64,000 bases of DNA from Rahnella bruchi (GCF_003614975.1 NZ_QZWI01000013.1:62001-126000); one strand, 5' to 3'; shown: positions 18,335 to 29,274, numbered from the stretch's first letter. The notes: a model not told the origin generated them from the letters alone. Translations and numbers: made by a program.

Positions 18335-19999
18335 TTAAAATGTTTCCCAATGACCTTCGTCTGTATTTTTGCTGATCTCGGCGCTGCGTTTAACGGACAG
18401 GGCCGGTAACTGGCCGGAAGCTTTATTGCGCACGGAAACTTGCAGGCCCTGAGCTGACTGCTCATTAATTTTAAATTTGCTGACGATCTTCTCCAGCGTC
18501 TCGGCCTGAAGTTCCAGATTATTTGCAGCGACCGCGGCTTCTTCAACCATGACTGCATTTTGTTGCGTAACCTGATCCATCTCATTCACGGCCTGGGCAA
18601 TCTGATTGATTCCCGCACTCTGTTCGTCAGATGCTGAGGTTATTTCGCCCATGATATCGGTCACTTGTGTCACCGAATCCACGATATCACTCATCACCGT
18701 TCCTGCGTTGTCCACCTGCTGGGAACCGGTATTCATGTTATCAACACAAACCGTGATTAACTGGCTGATTTCTTTCGCTGCATCGGCACTGCGCTTAGCC
18801 AGATTTCGAACTTCGCCTGCGACCACCGCAAAACCGCGTCCCTGTTCACCGGCCCTGGCCGCTTCAACTGCGGCGTTCAGCGCAAGAATATTCGTCTGAT
18901 TAGCAATGCTGTCGATCACGCCGTTGATATCGGCAATCTGACGGGAACTGCGGGTGATCTGCTGCATAATCTCGTTGAGGTTGAGCATCACATCGCCACC
19001 TTTACGCGCATTTGCACTGGCACTATCTGCCAGCTGGCGCGCGGTGTGGGCATTGTCCGCATTCTGACGTACGGTCGTTTTAAGTTCTTCCATACTGGCG
19101 GCAGTTTCCTGCAATGCTGAAGCCTGCTCCTCGGTACGCGCTGACAAGTCATTGTTACCCTGTGCTATTTCCTGCGCGTTGGTGTAGATACGATTGACAC
19201 CTGAATGAACGCCGGAGATGGTTTGTGTCAGATAAACCCGCATTTTTTCCAGCTCAACCAGCATCAGGCCCAGTTCATTTTCATTACCGGTATCAATTTT
19301 TTGTGTGAGGTCACCGCCAGCAATGACTTTGATAGATTGCGATGTCTGCTCCATCCGCAGCACCAACGCCCGGCGCAGCCAGATGCGGATCATCAATGTC
19401 ATGATCACCGAAGCGGAGACAACCACAATGGTCATCACGATCATCTCGTAATAATTTTTTTCTGCTCCGCTGACATACTGGTCATTCAGCCCACTGGTGA
19501 TATCGCTGTAAGCGTCAATTTTATCCCGGAGCAAATTCCGCTCATGTGATTCACTTTCGAGGTTATCAGGAGAGCTGACGGGATCAGAAATGTAGTCCAG
19601 TTTCGCCTGCGCTAAGCTGAGCACATGGTCGAACTGCTTATTAAGGTCAACGGCTGCCTGCTTCTCTTCTTCGGTATTAAACGGCGTTACCATAAACGTT
19701 TTCATATTCGCCTGCGCTTTGACGAAGATATCGCGGGCGGTATTGATCGCTTCCGGATCGACTTTCCGGTTCAGGCTGGTCTGAAGCATCAGAGCGTTCA
19801 CATATGCCAGCCCACCGTTGAGGTTAAAGGCCGCGCCTCGCATGGTATCGATGTTTTCGGTTGAATTCGTAATACGGGTAAAATTGTTTTTTGAGGACAT
19901 GGCATTGAACAAACTGAAGGCCATCACCACCATCAGAAAAATCGTGAGGGTAGCGATAACCCCGGTAATGCCAGTCGATATTTTTAAATTCTTAAACAT
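18335..19999 (-). CDS. Methyl-accepting chemotaxis protein with HWETF tail
   Basis: 554 residues. Transmembrane helices near residues 10-32 and 190-210; a periplasmic ligand-binding region of about 155 residues (Tar/Tsr-like four-helix type) lies between. HAMP, then the methylation helices ([20 protein letters not shown]) and the tip [18 protein letters not shown]. It ends HWETF, the CheR/CheB-tethering pentapeptide typical of high-abundance receptors. AAGGGT ribosome site before the ATG. It lies 138 nt after flgL with no sigma-28-like site of its own that I can see, so it may be read from the flgK promoter. Ligand unknown. Confidence 0.94.
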   Translation of the reverse strand: MFKNLKISTGITGVIATLTIFLMVVMAFSLFNAMSSKNNFTRITNSTENIDTMRGAAFNLNGGLAYVNALMLQTSLNRKVDPEAINTARDIFVKAQANMKTFMVTPFNTEEEKQAAVDLNKQFDHVLSLAQAKLDYISDPVSSPDNLESESHERNLLRDKIDAYSDITSGLNDQYVSGAEKNYYEMIVMTIVVVSASVIMTLMIRIWLRRALVLRMEQTSQSIKVIAGGDLTQKIDTGNENELGLMLVELEKMRVYLTQTISGVHSGVNRIYTNAQEIAQGNNDLSARTEEQASALQETAASMEELKTTVRQNADNAHTARQLADSASANARKGGDVMLNLNEIMQQITRSSRQIADINGVIDSIANQTNILALNAAVEAARAGEQGRGFAVVAGEVRNLAKRSADAAKEISQLITVCVDNMNTGSQQVDNAGTVMSDIVDSVTQVTDIMGEITSASDEQSAGINQIAQAVNEMDQVTQQNAVMVEEAAVAANNLELQAETLEKIVSKFKINEQSAQGLQVSVRNKASGQLPALSVKRSAEISKNTDEGHWETF

Positions 20000-20087
20000 A
20001 ATTACCCTTTATGTGAAGCTGGTTGTCGCTGCAGGCTTACATCAGAGAAATCAAATGCCCGTATCAGAGAACGCCGCTATTGTGACC

Positions 20088-20110
20088 AGTGAGCTAAGAA
20101 ATAGCTCACT
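20088..20110. repeat. Perfect inverted repeat between flgL and mcp
   Basis: AGTGAGCTA, 5-nt loop, TAGCTCACT. A 9-bp perfect stem without a following T run on the minus strand, so not a clear intrinsic terminator. It could be a processing or attenuation hairpin between flgL and the receptor gene. Confidence 0.55.
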
Positions 20111-20137
20111 GAACTTCTTGTAGGAAAATTCCCATGC

Positions 20138-21061
20138 CTACATATTGAAGATGTTCATCTTCTGCATAGTCTGAAACACCATCATTGAAGAATTCAGAGA
20201 AAACTCCGTCATTTTTGACTGACCAATCAACGTGATGAAAGTGTTGTAGTCAGAGCCCACGGTCTCTTGCAGTCGGGATTCCACATTGATCTGCTGAGTC
20301 GCAGAGGACATATCCAGTGCATCAATTTGCTGGAGGTTAGTCCCCACTTCCGCCTGAACTCGCCCGAGATTATCGATACCTTTTTTGACCGAGACATTGA
20401 CCGCATCAAGAGTGTCTTTCAGGGCCTGACGGGCCGCATCATCACCATCATTAATCGGTGTATTCAGGGCGGCGATGGCTTTATCCAGCGCGGCAAATAA
20501 ATCATCGCCGGACCCACTCATAAAGACGTCGCTGCCCAGATGTCCGGTTTGCATTTCAGTGCTGTCGGCCACAATCTGGGTGGCTGGCGTATCGCCGCCC
20601 ACATAAGTTCCATCAGGCTGATAGGGACGCGTAGCGGTGTTATAACCCGAGAAAATGTAACGACCACTGCTGTTCTTCGTATTGGCCAGATCCATCATGT
20701 TGTCGCGGATACCCTGCAACTCAGTCGCCAGAGCCTGACGGTCAGCATTGGAATAAGCCCCGTTTCCGCCAGCCACAATCTTTTCACTCAGACTCTTGGT
20801 TAAAATATTTCCCAGAGAGCTCAGCGTGTTATCTTCAAGTTCCAGTGCATTCTTGGCATAAATACGCGCCGTATCGAACTGCTGCATACTGGCTAAAGAA
20901 TTCTGATAAATAATCGCCTGAGCGGCCCCGGACGGATCATCAGAAGGCGTCAGTAACTTCTGACCGGCAGATAGGCGCATAGCGATATCATTGCCGGTAT
21001 TCATTGCCTTCGAGAGGCTGTCGATATTGTGCTGGAACATGTATTGAGTGCTTAGACGCAT
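20138..21061 (-). CDS. flgL: FlgL, hook-filament junction protein (HAP3)
   Basis: 307 residues from the ATG giving MRLSTQYMFQHN (E. coli MRFSTQMMYQQN; 317). AAGGA lies 8 nt before it; the frame is open only three codons further. Flagellin-like N-terminal helices, SPSDD-type motif (LTPSDDPSGAAQ) and C-terminal helix. FlgL joins hook and filament with FlgK and is exported by FlgN. 48 nt after flgK. Confidence 0.97.
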   Translation of the reverse strand: MRLSTQYMFQHNIDSLSKAMNTGNDIAMRLSAGQKLLTPSDDPSGAAQAIIYQNSLASMQQFDTARIYAKNALELEDNTLSSLGNILTKSLSEKIVAGGNGAYSNADRQALATELQGIRDNMMDLANTKNSSGRYIFSGYNTATRPYQPDGTYVGGDTPATQIVADSTEMQTGHLGSDVFMSGSGDDLFAALDKAIAALNTPINDGDDAARQALKDTLDAVNVSVKKGIDNLGRVQAEVGTNLQQIDALDMSSATQQINVESRLQETVGSDYNTFITLIGQSKMTEFSLNSSMMVFQTMQKMNIFNM

Positions 21062-21109
21062 CACAATCATCCTTAATTTGTCGTCACACTACCGGTGACA
21101 AAATAGTGG

Positions 21110-22738
21110 TTAACGAAGACTCAGCAATGAATCAAAGAGAGTGTTAGCTGCCTGAAGCACCTGCGCATTTGCCTGGTAATACTGCATATACATCTGAAGT
21201 TTGACGCTCTCTTCCTGCAAATCGACACCCGTTTTGGACTGCTTTTCAAACTCAATAGCTTGCTGGGCTTTAGAAGTGGTTTCATTGTCTGCTTTCAGCG
21301 CCGTCATTGAAGAACCGACAGAACTGACCAGACTGGAGTAGGCTTCAGTCAATGTTCCATTGCCGATAAGCGTGGCGGTTTTGATGGCAATCATGTCTTT
21401 GATATTCTCGTTGTTGCCTTCCTGACCGGCCTCACTTGCAGCAGCAATTTCGTCACCTTTGGTGATCGCCACACTAAGTTTCCCCGCAGCACCCGCCGTC
21501 GGGTTAAGCACGAAGCTGTCACCGGCCTGCGGCGTGCCCTGTGGTTTAACCGAAATACCTTCAAACTCCAGCTCACCGCCCGCACCGGGGGTCGGGGTGA
21601 TGGTTCGCCCGTCTTTGGTTTGCACCTGCCAGTCGGTTCCGTCAAAGGTCAGGGTGTAATCCTCAGCCTTCACGTTGCTGATGTCGGTAAACGTGACATC
21701 CAGTGAACCATCACCGGCATTGCCCCGGTTAGCCAGCGCAGTCGGATCGGCGATATTGAAAATATCTTCGCCTGCGTTGCCGTCCAGATCGAAACCGGCC
21801 TTGTTCACTTCATTGAATTTATTGGCCATCTGCAATGCGAGCTGATTAAGCTGATTACGCGCATCGACCAGGTCTTCATTACGAAATTTGAACAACCCGC
21901 CCAGCTTACCGCCGCTCATTTTTTCTTCATCAAGCAGCATTTTATTGCCGGAAGCATCGACGTAAGACACCACGGTTTTCGAAGGGTCCTCCGCTGACGC
22001 AGAGGCTTCCAGCTCATAAGAACGGTCGCCGTTAACCAGCTGCATCCCGTTAGATAACGTTACATCCACACGACCCGTGGTGATGTCTTCGTTAACTTTG
22101 ATCCCAACCTGCGTGCTCAGACGTTCCAGCAAAGCATCGCGCTGATCGAGCAGGTCAGCAGGCAGGTCGCCATTACGCGCATGAATTTTTGCGATTTCTG
22201 AATTGAGTTTGGCGAGCTGTTTCGCGTCGGCATTGATATCCGAAACGCTTTGCGAGATGAGCGTGTTGGTGCTTTTTTCCAGTCCGTTCAGCGTATTGCT
22301 GTTGGTATTGTACTGATAGGAAATCGCTTTGAACTGGGAGAGTGCCCCCTGACGCGCAGCCTGGCTGGCGGGATCTGCACTGATTTCTTCCAGTGATTTG
22401 AAAATATTATTCAGAGAAACCGAGATATTACTGGTGTCGTCACCCAACATATTATCAATCTGGGTGAGCTGCTGATAACGACCGACCTGAGATGAAGATT
22501 CGGTGTAGGCGCCACGCAACTGGTTATTCACAAAACCGTCGTAAGCACGTAAGACACCATCGACCTGAACACCATAACCAAAGAAGCCAGAGCCGGTGGT
22601 TCTCCCTCCTGCTTCACCCAGAATAATACTCTGCCGGCTATATCCTGGCGTCAGGCCGTTGGTTAAGTTGTTGCCAACGACATTCATCGCTGCTTGTGCC
22701 GAACTCAGCCCACCCTGGGCCAAATGGAAAAGATTCAT
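21110..22738 (-). CDS. flgK: FlgK, hook-associated protein 1
   Basis: 542 residues (E. coli 547). N-terminal rod-hook motif (LFHLAQGGLSSAQAAMNVVGNNLTN) and C-terminal YYQANAQVLQAANTLFDSLLSLR are conserved; the centre is variable. FlgK is the first junction protein, a FlgN client. A strong sigma-28-like promoter sits 85-111 nt upstream, just after the flgJ stop, so flgKL can be made as class 3 genes apart from the flgB-J operon. Confidence 0.97.
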   Translation of the reverse strand: MNLFHLAQGGLSSAQAAMNVVGNNLTNGLTPGYSRQSIILGEAGGRTTGSGFFGYGVQVDGVLRAYDGFVNNQLRGAYTESSSQVGRYQQLTQIDNMLGDDTSNISVSLNNIFKSLEEISADPASQAARQGALSQFKAISYQYNTNSNTLNGLEKSTNTLISQSVSDINADAKQLAKLNSEIAKIHARNGDLPADLLDQRDALLERLSTQVGIKVNEDITTGRVDVTLSNGMQLVNGDRSYELEASASAEDPSKTVVSYVDASGNKMLLDEEKMSGGKLGGLFKFRNEDLVDARNQLNQLALQMANKFNEVNKAGFDLDGNAGEDIFNIADPTALANRGNAGDGSLDVTFTDISNVKAEDYTLTFDGTDWQVQTKDGRTITPTPGAGGELEFEGISVKPQGTPQAGDSFVLNPTAGAAGKLSVAITKGDEIAAASEAGQEGNNENIKDMIAIKTATLIGNGTLTEAYSSLVSSVGSSMTALKADNETTSKAQQAIEFEKQSKTGVDLQEESVKLQMYMQYYQANAQVLQAANTLFDSLLSLR

Positions 22739-22822
22739 ACATCACCAAGATTGTGTTCTTTGCAAAAGTTCTTAGCGCCTTATCCAGAATTATTCTCCAG
22801 GAAAATTCGCACCCTACATAAT

Positions 22823-22849
22823 TAATCGGAACTTCGAAAATAAACTAAA
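22823..22849 (-). promoter_or_regulatory. sigma-28 (FliA) promoter of flgKL
   Basis: Minus strand TTTAGTTT (22849-22842), 11-nt spacer, TCCGATTA (22830-22823). 6/8 and 6/8 to the consensus, with the exact spacer. Nearly the same -35 as upstream of flgM. Confidence 0.82.
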
Positions 22850-22859
22850 ATGCTAAATG

Positions 22860-23804
22860 CTAAAAAATTGCCGAAAGATCGGTTTTATAGGCCTTCAGCC
22901 CCTGATCGATATTTCCTTTCACCTGCGCAATGATGCTGATTAATTTCTTCGCATAGGCAGGGTCTGTGGCATAGCCACCAGACTGCAACGCATGGGCTGC
23001 TTTTTCCGGTGTGCCGGATTTTGCAACATGTTGATAACGTTGATTGTTAACAAGAAGAGAGGTGTAATCTGACAAGGCGTCGGAATAGGAAGGATATACC
23101 CTGAAGACCGCTTTCACCTTTTGCGCCGAGCCATTGATAAATTCGGTGGTGGTGATTTCTGTCCTTTCGCCTTTCCAGTCCGGCGTTGCTTTGATACCAA
23201 ATAAATTGTGACTCGGCTTACCGGACGCAGTAGTAATTTCCTTATTTCCCCAGCCTGACTCGAGCGCCGCCTGAGCAATAATCAGCTGATGCGGAATACC
23301 GCTTTTTTTCGCTGCCGCGATAGCCGGTTCAAGCATGCGGGAAATAAAGTGCGTATTCTTCTCAGGGCCGCGGGAATATTGCGTTGCCGCCGGTTCAGCC
23401 TGCGCAGAAATAAAAGGGACTGCTGGGGCATTTTTCTTAAATAACGCCCCGTTCAGACTGTAAGGTGCGGGAGCAGAACCCGGTGTGTTTTGCACCGCCA
23501 CCGCCTCTCCTCCCATTTGTTTCACCATCATATCGGCAAAACCCAGCTTACTTTGTTCGGCGATATCCTGAGAAATCTGCTGATCGTACATGGAGGTAAA
23601 CATGTCCGATTCCTGGCTGTGCATCAGGCTGTCCTTAAATGACGCATCCCGCATACTTTTAAGCATCATCTGGATGAACATCCCTTCCATCTGCTTAGCC
23701 GCGGCTTTTATCCCTTCCGGTGAATTGCTTTTTACTTCACGTTTCAGGGCATCCAGACCACGCACATCAAAGGCTGCGCCGGTTGAAAACGGAGGGGTAC
23801 TCAT
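22860..23804 (-). CDS. flgJ: FlgJ, rod cap and peptidoglycan hydrolase
   Basis: 314 residues (E. coli 313). Residues 1-about 150 form the rod-capping domain (SPEGIKAAAKQMEGMFIQMMLKSMR). Residues about 155-314 are a beta-N-acetylglucosaminidase of the muramidase superfamily with the active-site helix LIIAQAALESGWGNKEI and YATDPAYAKKLISII. It opens the wall for rod growth. Its ATG shares a base with the flgI stop. Confidence 0.97.
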   Translation of the reverse strand: MSTPPFSTGAAFDVRGLDALKREVKSNSPEGIKAAAKQMEGMFIQMMLKSMRDASFKDSLMHSQESDMFTSMYDQQISQDIAEQSKLGFADMMVKQMGGEAVAVQNTPGSAPAPYSLNGALFKKNAPAVPFISAQAEPAATQYSRGPEKNTHFISRMLEPAIAAAKKSGIPHQLIIAQAALESGWGNKEITTASGKPSHNLFGIKATPDWKGERTEITTTEFINGSAQKVKAVFRVYPSYSDALSDYTSLLVNNQRYQHVAKSGTPEKAAHALQSGGYATDPAYAKKLISIIAQVKGNIDQGLKAYKTDLSAIF

Positions 23805-24922
23805 CAGTTAGTCTCCAGCTTCGCGCGCAAACAACCGGCGCTTTTCATGGATTGCAAAATCGACATCAGGTCATTCGGCGTTGCGCCAAGACTGTTCAGT
23901 GCCCGAACAACGTTATTGAGATCCGCACTGGTATTCACTCGTTGTAATGAGCCACTCTGCTCGCGAACGGAAATCTCCGTATTCGGCGTCACCACTGTCT
24001 GACCGCCACCAAATGGCGTATCTGGCTGGCTGACCTGATTGGTGCGCGACACCTCTACCGTGAGATCTCCCTGAGCAACCGCACAGGCATCGAGTACCAC
24101 ATGACGGTTCATCACCACGGAACCGGTACGTGAGTTCACAATGACCTTGGCATCCATGATGCCAATGCGGATCGGTATGTTTTGCACGTCAGCCAGAAAG
24201 CGGACTTTCGCCGCACTGCTCGCCGGAGCAAAAAGTTTCACGGTGCGCGAATCCTCAGCAACCGCTGTCGAACCGCCAAAGCGACGGTTAATCTCATCAC
24301 TGATCTGCTGGGCAACGGTGAAATCATCATCGTTAAGCTGGAGTCGCAGAATATTTTCCTGCGCAAAGCTGGCAGGCACTTCACGCTCTACCGTCGCCCC
24401 CCCGCTGATCCTGGCGCCATTCAGCTGGTTCGTTTGCACCCGGCTTCCGCCACTTTGTGCGCCCGCGCCGGACACCAGTAAATTCCCCTGCGCCAGTGCG
24501 TAAATCTGATTATCCACGCCCTTAAGTGGCGTCATCAGCAACGTGCCACCACGCAAACTCTTGGCATTACCGAGGGAAGAAACCACTACATCAATTTTCT
24601 CACCGGGGCGAGAAAAAGGTGGCAGATCGGTAGTCACCATCACCGCAGCCACGTTCTTGAGCTGCATATTGGTGCCCGCGGGCACGGTAATTCCCAGCTG
24701 AGAAAGCATGTTACTCAGGCTTTGAGTGGTAAAAGGGGTTTGCATGGTCTGGTCACCGGTGCCGTCCAGACCTACAACCAGTCCGTAGCCCATCAGGGAG
24801 TTGCTGCGAATGCCCTGTATGGAGGTCAGATCGCGAATTCGCTCGGCCCAGGCGTTCTGCGGCATGATAAAAATCAGACCAAAGAACAAGCTCAGGCAAA
24901 AAGAGATAAATGAAGTTTTCAT
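23804..24922 (-). CDS. flgI: FlgI, flagellar P-ring protein
   Basis: 372 residues (E. coli 365) with a signal peptide ending near residue 26 ([12 protein letters not shown]). The body is the conserved P-ring family: [43 protein letters not shown]. It forms the P-ring in the peptidoglycan layer, with FlgA as chaperone. 24 nt after flgH. Confidence 0.98.
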   Translation of the reverse strand: MKTSFISFCLSLFFGLIFIMPQNAWAERIRDLTSIQGIRSNSLMGYGLVVGLDGTGDQTMQTPFTTQSLSNMLSQLGITVPAGTNMQLKNVAAVMVTTDLPPFSRPGEKIDVVVSSLGNAKSLRGGTLLMTPLKGVDNQIYALAQGNLLVSGAGAQSGGSRVQTNQLNGARISGGATVEREVPASFAQENILRLQLNDDDFTVAQQISDEINRRFGGSTAVAEDSRTVKLFAPASSAAKVRFLADVQNIPIRIGIMDAKVIVNSRTGSVVMNRHVVLDACAVAQGDLTVEVSRTNQVSQPDTPFGGGQTVVTPNTEISVREQSGSLQRVNTSADLNNVVRALNSLGATPNDLMSILQSMKSAGCLRAKLETN

Positions 24923-24946
24923 GAGCTGTTATTGTTTAGCCATTCA

Positions 24947-25666
24947 TTAATAAGGAGAAAGATTCAGGAACAGGCGTTGTAACCAGCCCATCTGTTGCGC
25001 TTCATTGATGTATCCGTTACCGACATATTCAATGCGGGCATCCGCCACCTGCGTGGAAATCACCGTGTTGCTGCTGCTGATAGTTCGCGGATTGACCACG
25101 CCGGAGAAACGAATAAATTCGGTGCCCTGGTTAATCGCGATTTGTTTCTCGCCGACCACCCGCAGGTTGCCGTTATCCAGCAATTGCTGAACAGTGACAG
25201 TGATGGTGCCGCTGAACGTATTTTTGGCCGCAGCCCCCCCTTTCCCGGAGAAATCATTTTTGCCACTGATGGAAGTTGCTGCGCGGTCGCCGCCCAGTAA
25301 TCCGGCCAACATGCTTGGAACGGCATCCACGGAAAGATCGGTTGAACCGCCCCGGTTGGCATTCGCGGAAGAGCTTTTGCTGGCGCTGACATTTTCCTGC
25401 AGCACAATCGTCAGGGTATCGCCCACATTTCGGGGTCTGCGGTCTTCGAACATCGGCTGATAGCCGTAGCCCATAGCCTGCCCTGTCTGGAATACGGAAC
25501 CGTTCGCCGTTGTCATCGCCGACGGCGTGGGTGTGGCAGTCGTCACTCCGTCAACCAGAGGTTTATGCGGGATATACGCACATCCGTTGAGAAACAGAAT
25601 CAGCACCACCGGCAATGCCCGCTGGGCAAAGGGAGGGAAAGTCAGGGAATAAAGCTGGTTTTTCAT
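24947..25666 (-). CDS. flgH: FlgH, flagellar L-ring lipoprotein
   Basis: 239 residues from the ATG at 25666 (GTG at 25675 possible). Lipoprotein signal with lipobox LFLNGC and modified C29. The L-ring domain contains [21 protein letters not shown] and the end [23 protein letters not shown]. It makes the outer-membrane ring around the rod. A stem-loop lies in the 92-nt gap between flgG and flgH. Confidence 0.97.
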   Translation of the reverse strand: MKNQLYSLTFPPFAQRALPVVLILFLNGCAYIPHKPLVDGVTTATPTPSAMTTANGSVFQTGQAMGYGYQPMFEDRRPRNVGDTLTIVLQENVSASKSSSANANRGGSTDLSVDAVPSMLAGLLGGDRAATSISGKNDFSGKGGAAAKNTFSGTITVTVQQLLDNGNLRVVGEKQIAINQGTEFIRFSGVVNPRTISSSNTVISTQVADARIEYVGNGYINEAQQMGWLQRLFLNLSPY

Positions 25667-25698
25667 TTCATCCACTACGGCGTTAAACAGCCATAAAG

Positions 25699-25725
25699 CG
25701 GCCCCCGTCTGCAGGACAGAGGCCG
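25699..25725 (-). repeat. Stem-loop between flgG and flgH
   Basis: On minus: CGGCCTCTGTC, loop CTGCA, GACGGGGGCCG. An 11-bp stem with two G-T pairs and no T run. Probably an intra-operon mRNA hairpin separating rod genes from ring genes. Confidence 0.5.
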
Positions 25726-25758
25726 GGCTTATGGGTGCTATTGGGCTTAATTAGTCAG

Positions 25759-26541
25759 TTAAAGCTGGGACAGGCGTTGCAACATCTGATCAGACGTTGT
25801 GACCGCTTTGCTGTTAATTTCGTAGGCTCGCTGAGTCTGGATCATGCTGACCAGTTCTTCGGCTACGTTGACGTTGGACGCCTCGACATACCCTTGTTTC
25901 AGACTGCCACCGCCATTAAGGCCCGGCGTAGTCTCATTTGGCGCACCAGAAGCCTGGGTTTCGCGGTAAAGGTTTTCGCCTATGCTTTCCAGACCCGAGT
26001 CATTTATAAAGGTGCTCAATGTGAGCTGACCGATCTGCTGTGGCGCGGTTTGCCCCGGAACCGTTACGCTGACGATACCGTCTTTACCGACAGTCAGCGT
26101 TTCAGCATCCTGAGGAATATTGATCGCGGGTTGGACCTGATAACCGCTGGCAGTGACCAGCTGGCCATTCTGGTCGAACTGGAAAGAACCATCACGGGTA
26201 TAACCGGTGGTTCCGTCCGGCATCAGCACCTGAAAGAAGCCGCTGCCGTCAATCGCCAGATCCTTGCTGTTATTCGTCGCTGTCAGGTTGCCCTGACTGT
26301 GAATACGCTCGGTTGCGACAGGACGCACACCGGTCCCTAGCTGCAATCCCGAAGGAATGGTGGTCTGCTCGGAAGACTGAGCGCCAGGCTGGCGCAGCGT
26401 CTGATAAAGCAGGTCTTCAAATACTGCACGCTGACGTTTGAAACCCGTGGTGCTCACGTTTGCCAGGTTGTTGGAAATGACATCCATGTTGGTTTGCTGT
26501 GCTTCAAGACCTGTTTTGGCAATCCATAAAGAACGAATCAT
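25759..26541 (-). CDS. flgG: FlgG, distal rod protein
   Basis: 260 residues, same length as in E. coli. N-terminal rod motif [24 protein letters not shown] and C-terminal [21 protein letters not shown]. It builds the distal rod through the periplasm and outer membrane. Exported by the type III apparatus without a cleaved signal. 23 nt after flgF. Confidence 0.98.
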   Translation of the reverse strand: MIRSLWIAKTGLEAQQTNMDVISNNLANVSTTGFKRQRAVFEDLLYQTLRQPGAQSSEQTTIPSGLQLGTGVRPVATERIHSQGNLTATNNSKDLAIDGSGFFQVLMPDGTTGYTRDGSFQFDQNGQLVTASGYQVQPAINIPQDAETLTVGKDGIVSVTVPGQTAPQQIGQLTLSTFINDSGLESIGENLYRETQASGAPNETTPGLNGGGSLKQGYVEASNVNVAEELVSMIQTQRAYEINSKAVTTSDQMLQRLSQL

Positions 26542-26564
26542 ACTGAAATTCCTTTTTGCCGGGC

Positions 26565-27320
26565 TTAGCCCATGCTGAGTAGCTGGTTAGCCTTCTTTTC
26601 ATTGTCATCCACTGCACTGATGACTTTCATATTCATATCGAAACCACGGGCGGTTGCGATCATCTCGACCATTGATTTAGCCGGATTGACGTTGCTTCCC
26701 TCCAGTGCGCCGGGGATCAGCTGAAGATTCTGATCCGCAGGCAAAACGGCCAGACCGGCATTGGGAGAAGTGGGCGCAATATGAAATAAGCCATCATCAC
26801 CGTGGGCCAGATCCTGAATGCTGGCATTGACTATTTTCAGCCGCCCGACCTGCGCCAGCGCCGTTGGTTCATCACCAGCGCCCAGCGCAGTAATGGTGCC
26901 GTCCGGTGCAATGGTCAGTTCGGATTGCGGAGGAACGTTGATCTGCCCTCCGTCGCCGATGACCGGCATTCCCCGGATACTGAGCAAACCTTCACTGTCG
27001 ACCTCAATGTTGCCCGCGCGGGTATACGCCTCGGTACCATCAGGCAGCGCAACACTCAGCCAGCCGTTTTGCGGCAATGCGACATCAAGGTTTCGGCCCG
27101 TCTGATTGATGGCGCCCATGGAATCATCATGATAAGGCGTGGATTCAGTCACCAGCGTGCGGGTTGCCACAGAAGGACCATTCACCGGCACCGCGCGATA
27201 GGCGGCAAGTTGTGAGCGGAAACCCGCTGTGGTGGCATTCGCCAGATTGTTAGACGTCACAGCCTGACGATTCAGGGCGGCATTCGCTGCGCCCATAGCG
27301 GTATATATCGCGCGATCCAT
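26565..27320 (-). CDS. flgF: FlgF, proximal rod protein
   Basis: 251 residues, equal to E. coli. Starts [19 protein letters not shown] with the rod motif [19 protein letters not shown] and ends [12 protein letters not shown]. Part of the proximal rod with FlgB and FlgC. 8 nt after flgE. Confidence 0.97.
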   Translation of the reverse strand: MDRAIYTAMGAANAALNRQAVTSNNLANATTAGFRSQLAAYRAVPVNGPSVATRTLVTESTPYHDDSMGAINQTGRNLDVALPQNGWLSVALPDGTEAYTRAGNIEVDSEGLLSIRGMPVIGDGGQINVPPQSELTIAPDGTITALGAGDEPTALAQVGRLKIVNASIQDLAHGDDGLFHIAPTSPNAGLAVLPADQNLQLIPGALEGSNVNPAKSMVEMIATARGFDMNMKVISAVDDNEKKANQLLSMG

Positions 27321-27328
27321 ATCAGCCG

Positions 27329-28561
27329 TTAACCCAGGTTAGCCAAGATCTGAAGCAGTTCAGACTGGGTTTTGATGGTCTGTGAATTGGACTGGTAGTT
27401 GCGCTGGTAGACGATCATATTGACCATCTCTTTACTCAGATCCACGTTCGATGATTCGAGACGATTGCCGAGTAATTTCCCCAGGTTTCCCGTTCCGGCG
27501 ATACCAGTCGAAGGCTGCCCGGACTCAGGTGTTTCGGCCCAGCTGTTATCACCTTTCGAAGATAATCCACCGGGATTGGTGAAGTTTGACAGCACCACCT
27601 GACCCAGTAACTGCGACTGACCGTTACTGTAGCTGGCAATAATCTGGCCGTTATCACCCACGACATACCCGTTCATCAGACCCGGCGCATAACCGGTGGT
27701 CGTCGGACTGCCCATCTCCGTATCAGAGGCCTGCTGTGACATGCCGGTCAGATCTAAATTAAAGTTAAGCGCTGCGGCACCGTTGTATGCCGCGCTTTGA
27801 ATGTTCAGATTCGGTGAGTTTGTCGTCAGTTCCCCGGCGTTAGTAAAGGTTAAATCAAGCTCGCCGTAGAGCGTTTCTCCACCGTCATCGAGTTTGGGAG
27901 ACGTCGCGTCGCTGGAATACGCTTTCCAGGTGTTATTCCCTGTTTTCACGTAATAAATGTTCACGGTATGTTTATTGCCGAGGCTGTCATACGCATCCAT
28001 CTGCGAGACAGAACTGTAAGTTTTGTTATTCGACGGATCGAACGCATTGGCCGGATCGGTCTGATCAATGGCCTCGGTTTCTGAATTCAAATTGCCTTTA
28101 AGACTGCCTGCATCAGAGGCGCGTGCTGGCATCTGTCCATTGGGGATTTGAATCGGGCCGACTGGCGCGCCGGGCTGAATGGTAGGCGGGTTACCTGTGG
28201 CCTGATAGCCGGTCAGGAACATCCCCTGGTTATTGACCACATAACCATTTTCATCCTGCTTGAACTGACCGTTACGGCTGTAGAACACCGCGCCAGCATC
28301 ATTGGTCAGGCGGAAGAAACCGTTGCCCTGAATGCCCATATCCAGTGAGCTGTTGCCCATTCCCAACACACCATCACTGAAGTTTTGGTTAACCGAGGAT
28401 ACCTGCACACCCATGCCGATTTGTGAACCGGCAAAGACGTCTGCGAAGGCAATAGAACCCGATTTAAAACCGACAGTCTGAGAGTTAGCAATGTTATTGC
28501 CGACGACATCGAGAGCTTGAGAAGCCGCATTTAAGCCGCTGAGACCTTGAGAAAAACTCAT
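27329..28561 (-). CDS. flgE: FlgE, hook protein
   Basis: 410 residues (E. coli 402). N-terminal SQGLSGLNAASQALDVVGNNIANSQTVGFK (two blocks) and C-terminal YQRNYQSNSQTIKTQSELLQILANLG frame a long central hook domain. Forms the universal joint; export stops when FlhB switches. 47 nt after flgD, which caps the hook during assembly. Confidence 0.98.
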   Translation of the reverse strand: MSFSQGLSGLNAASQALDVVGNNIANSQTVGFKSGSIAFADVFAGSQIGMGVQVSSVNQNFSDGVLGMGNSSLDMGIQGNGFFRLTNDAGAVFYSRNGQFKQDENGYVVNNQGMFLTGYQATGNPPTIQPGAPVGPIQIPNGQMPARASDAGSLKGNLNSETEAIDQTDPANAFDPSNNKTYSSVSQMDAYDSLGNKHTVNIYYVKTGNNTWKAYSSDATSPKLDDGGETLYGELDLTFTNAGELTTNSPNLNIQSAAYNGAAALNFNLDLTGMSQQASDTEMGSPTTTGYAPGLMNGYVVGDNGQIIASYSNGQSQLLGQVVLSNFTNPGGLSSKGDNSWAETPESGQPSTGIAGTGNLGKLLGNRLESSNVDLSKEMVNMIVYQRNYQSNSQTIKTQSELLQILANLG

Positions 28562-28608
28562 TATTATTCATCCTGAACGCTAGAAATTAATGAAACACTG
28601 AGACCGAA

Positions 28609-29274
28609 TCACTCAATCAAATACACTTTGCTTAATGTCGTACTGCCATCGAGACCGAGCTGTAGCTCCGCACTTCCGCTGGCAAATGAAACCCCTTCCA
28701 CTTTGGCTTTTTTCAGGGAAACAATTTTTGGCGTATTGCCGTCTTCATTGGACGCTGCATAGGTCACTTTGAAAGAGCTGTTCTCCTCAATGACGGGCTC
28801 AGAAGGTTTAAAGTTGGTCAGATCGTCATAGGTAAATTTATTCACCCCGGCTTTCAGATCTTTTAGCTCAGCGGTGTAAGCATTCCCTTCTTTATCCGTC
28901 AGCGTGACCGTCACGTTGTCGGCATCACTTTCCAGACTGAAAGAGAGATCCTGTTTGCTTTCTGTGATGACGGAATCCCCTTCGACATACACAGAACGAC
29001 CGACCCATTGGGCAGAGTTCATCTGCTGCATGCTGTTCACCAGGAAACCGACGCCTTCGAGTGTACCGTTGAGTTTTTCAACGCCCGCTGCGGTATTAAA
29101 CTGCGCAAGCTGAGAGGTAAGCTGATTGTTATCCATGGGATTGGTGGGATCCTGGTTTTGCATCTGAGCCACCAGAAGTTCCATAAAACTCTGCGAGAGG
29201 TCGGCGGCACTGTTGCCACTTCCTCCTGAATTACTGACGTTGTTATTGCTATTCATTACCGGCGAAACAGCCAT
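28609..29274 (-). CDS. flgD: FlgD, hook-capping scaffold protein
   Basis: 221 residues (E. coli 231). N-terminal export region with SQSFMELLVAQMQNQDPTNP, followed by the FlgD Tudor-like/FnIII core. It caps the growing hook and is lost when the hook is complete. 10 nt after flgC. Confidence 0.96.
   Translation of the reverse strand: MAVSPVMNSNNNVSNSGGSGNSAADLSQSFMELLVAQMQNQDPTNPMDNNQLTSQLAQFNTAAGVEKLNGTLEGVGFLVNSMQQMNSAQWVGRSVYVEGDSVITESKQDLSFSLESDADNVTVTLTDKEGNAYTAELKDLKAGVNKFTYDDLTNFKPSEPVIEENSSFKVTYAASNEDGNTPKIVSLKKAKVEGVSFASGSAELQLGLDGSTTLSKVYLIE

Noticed and set aside
20000-20137. sigma-28 promoter of the second mcp
   Set aside because: No NCCGATNN-type box found in the 138-nt gap; transcription from the flgK promoter is more likely.
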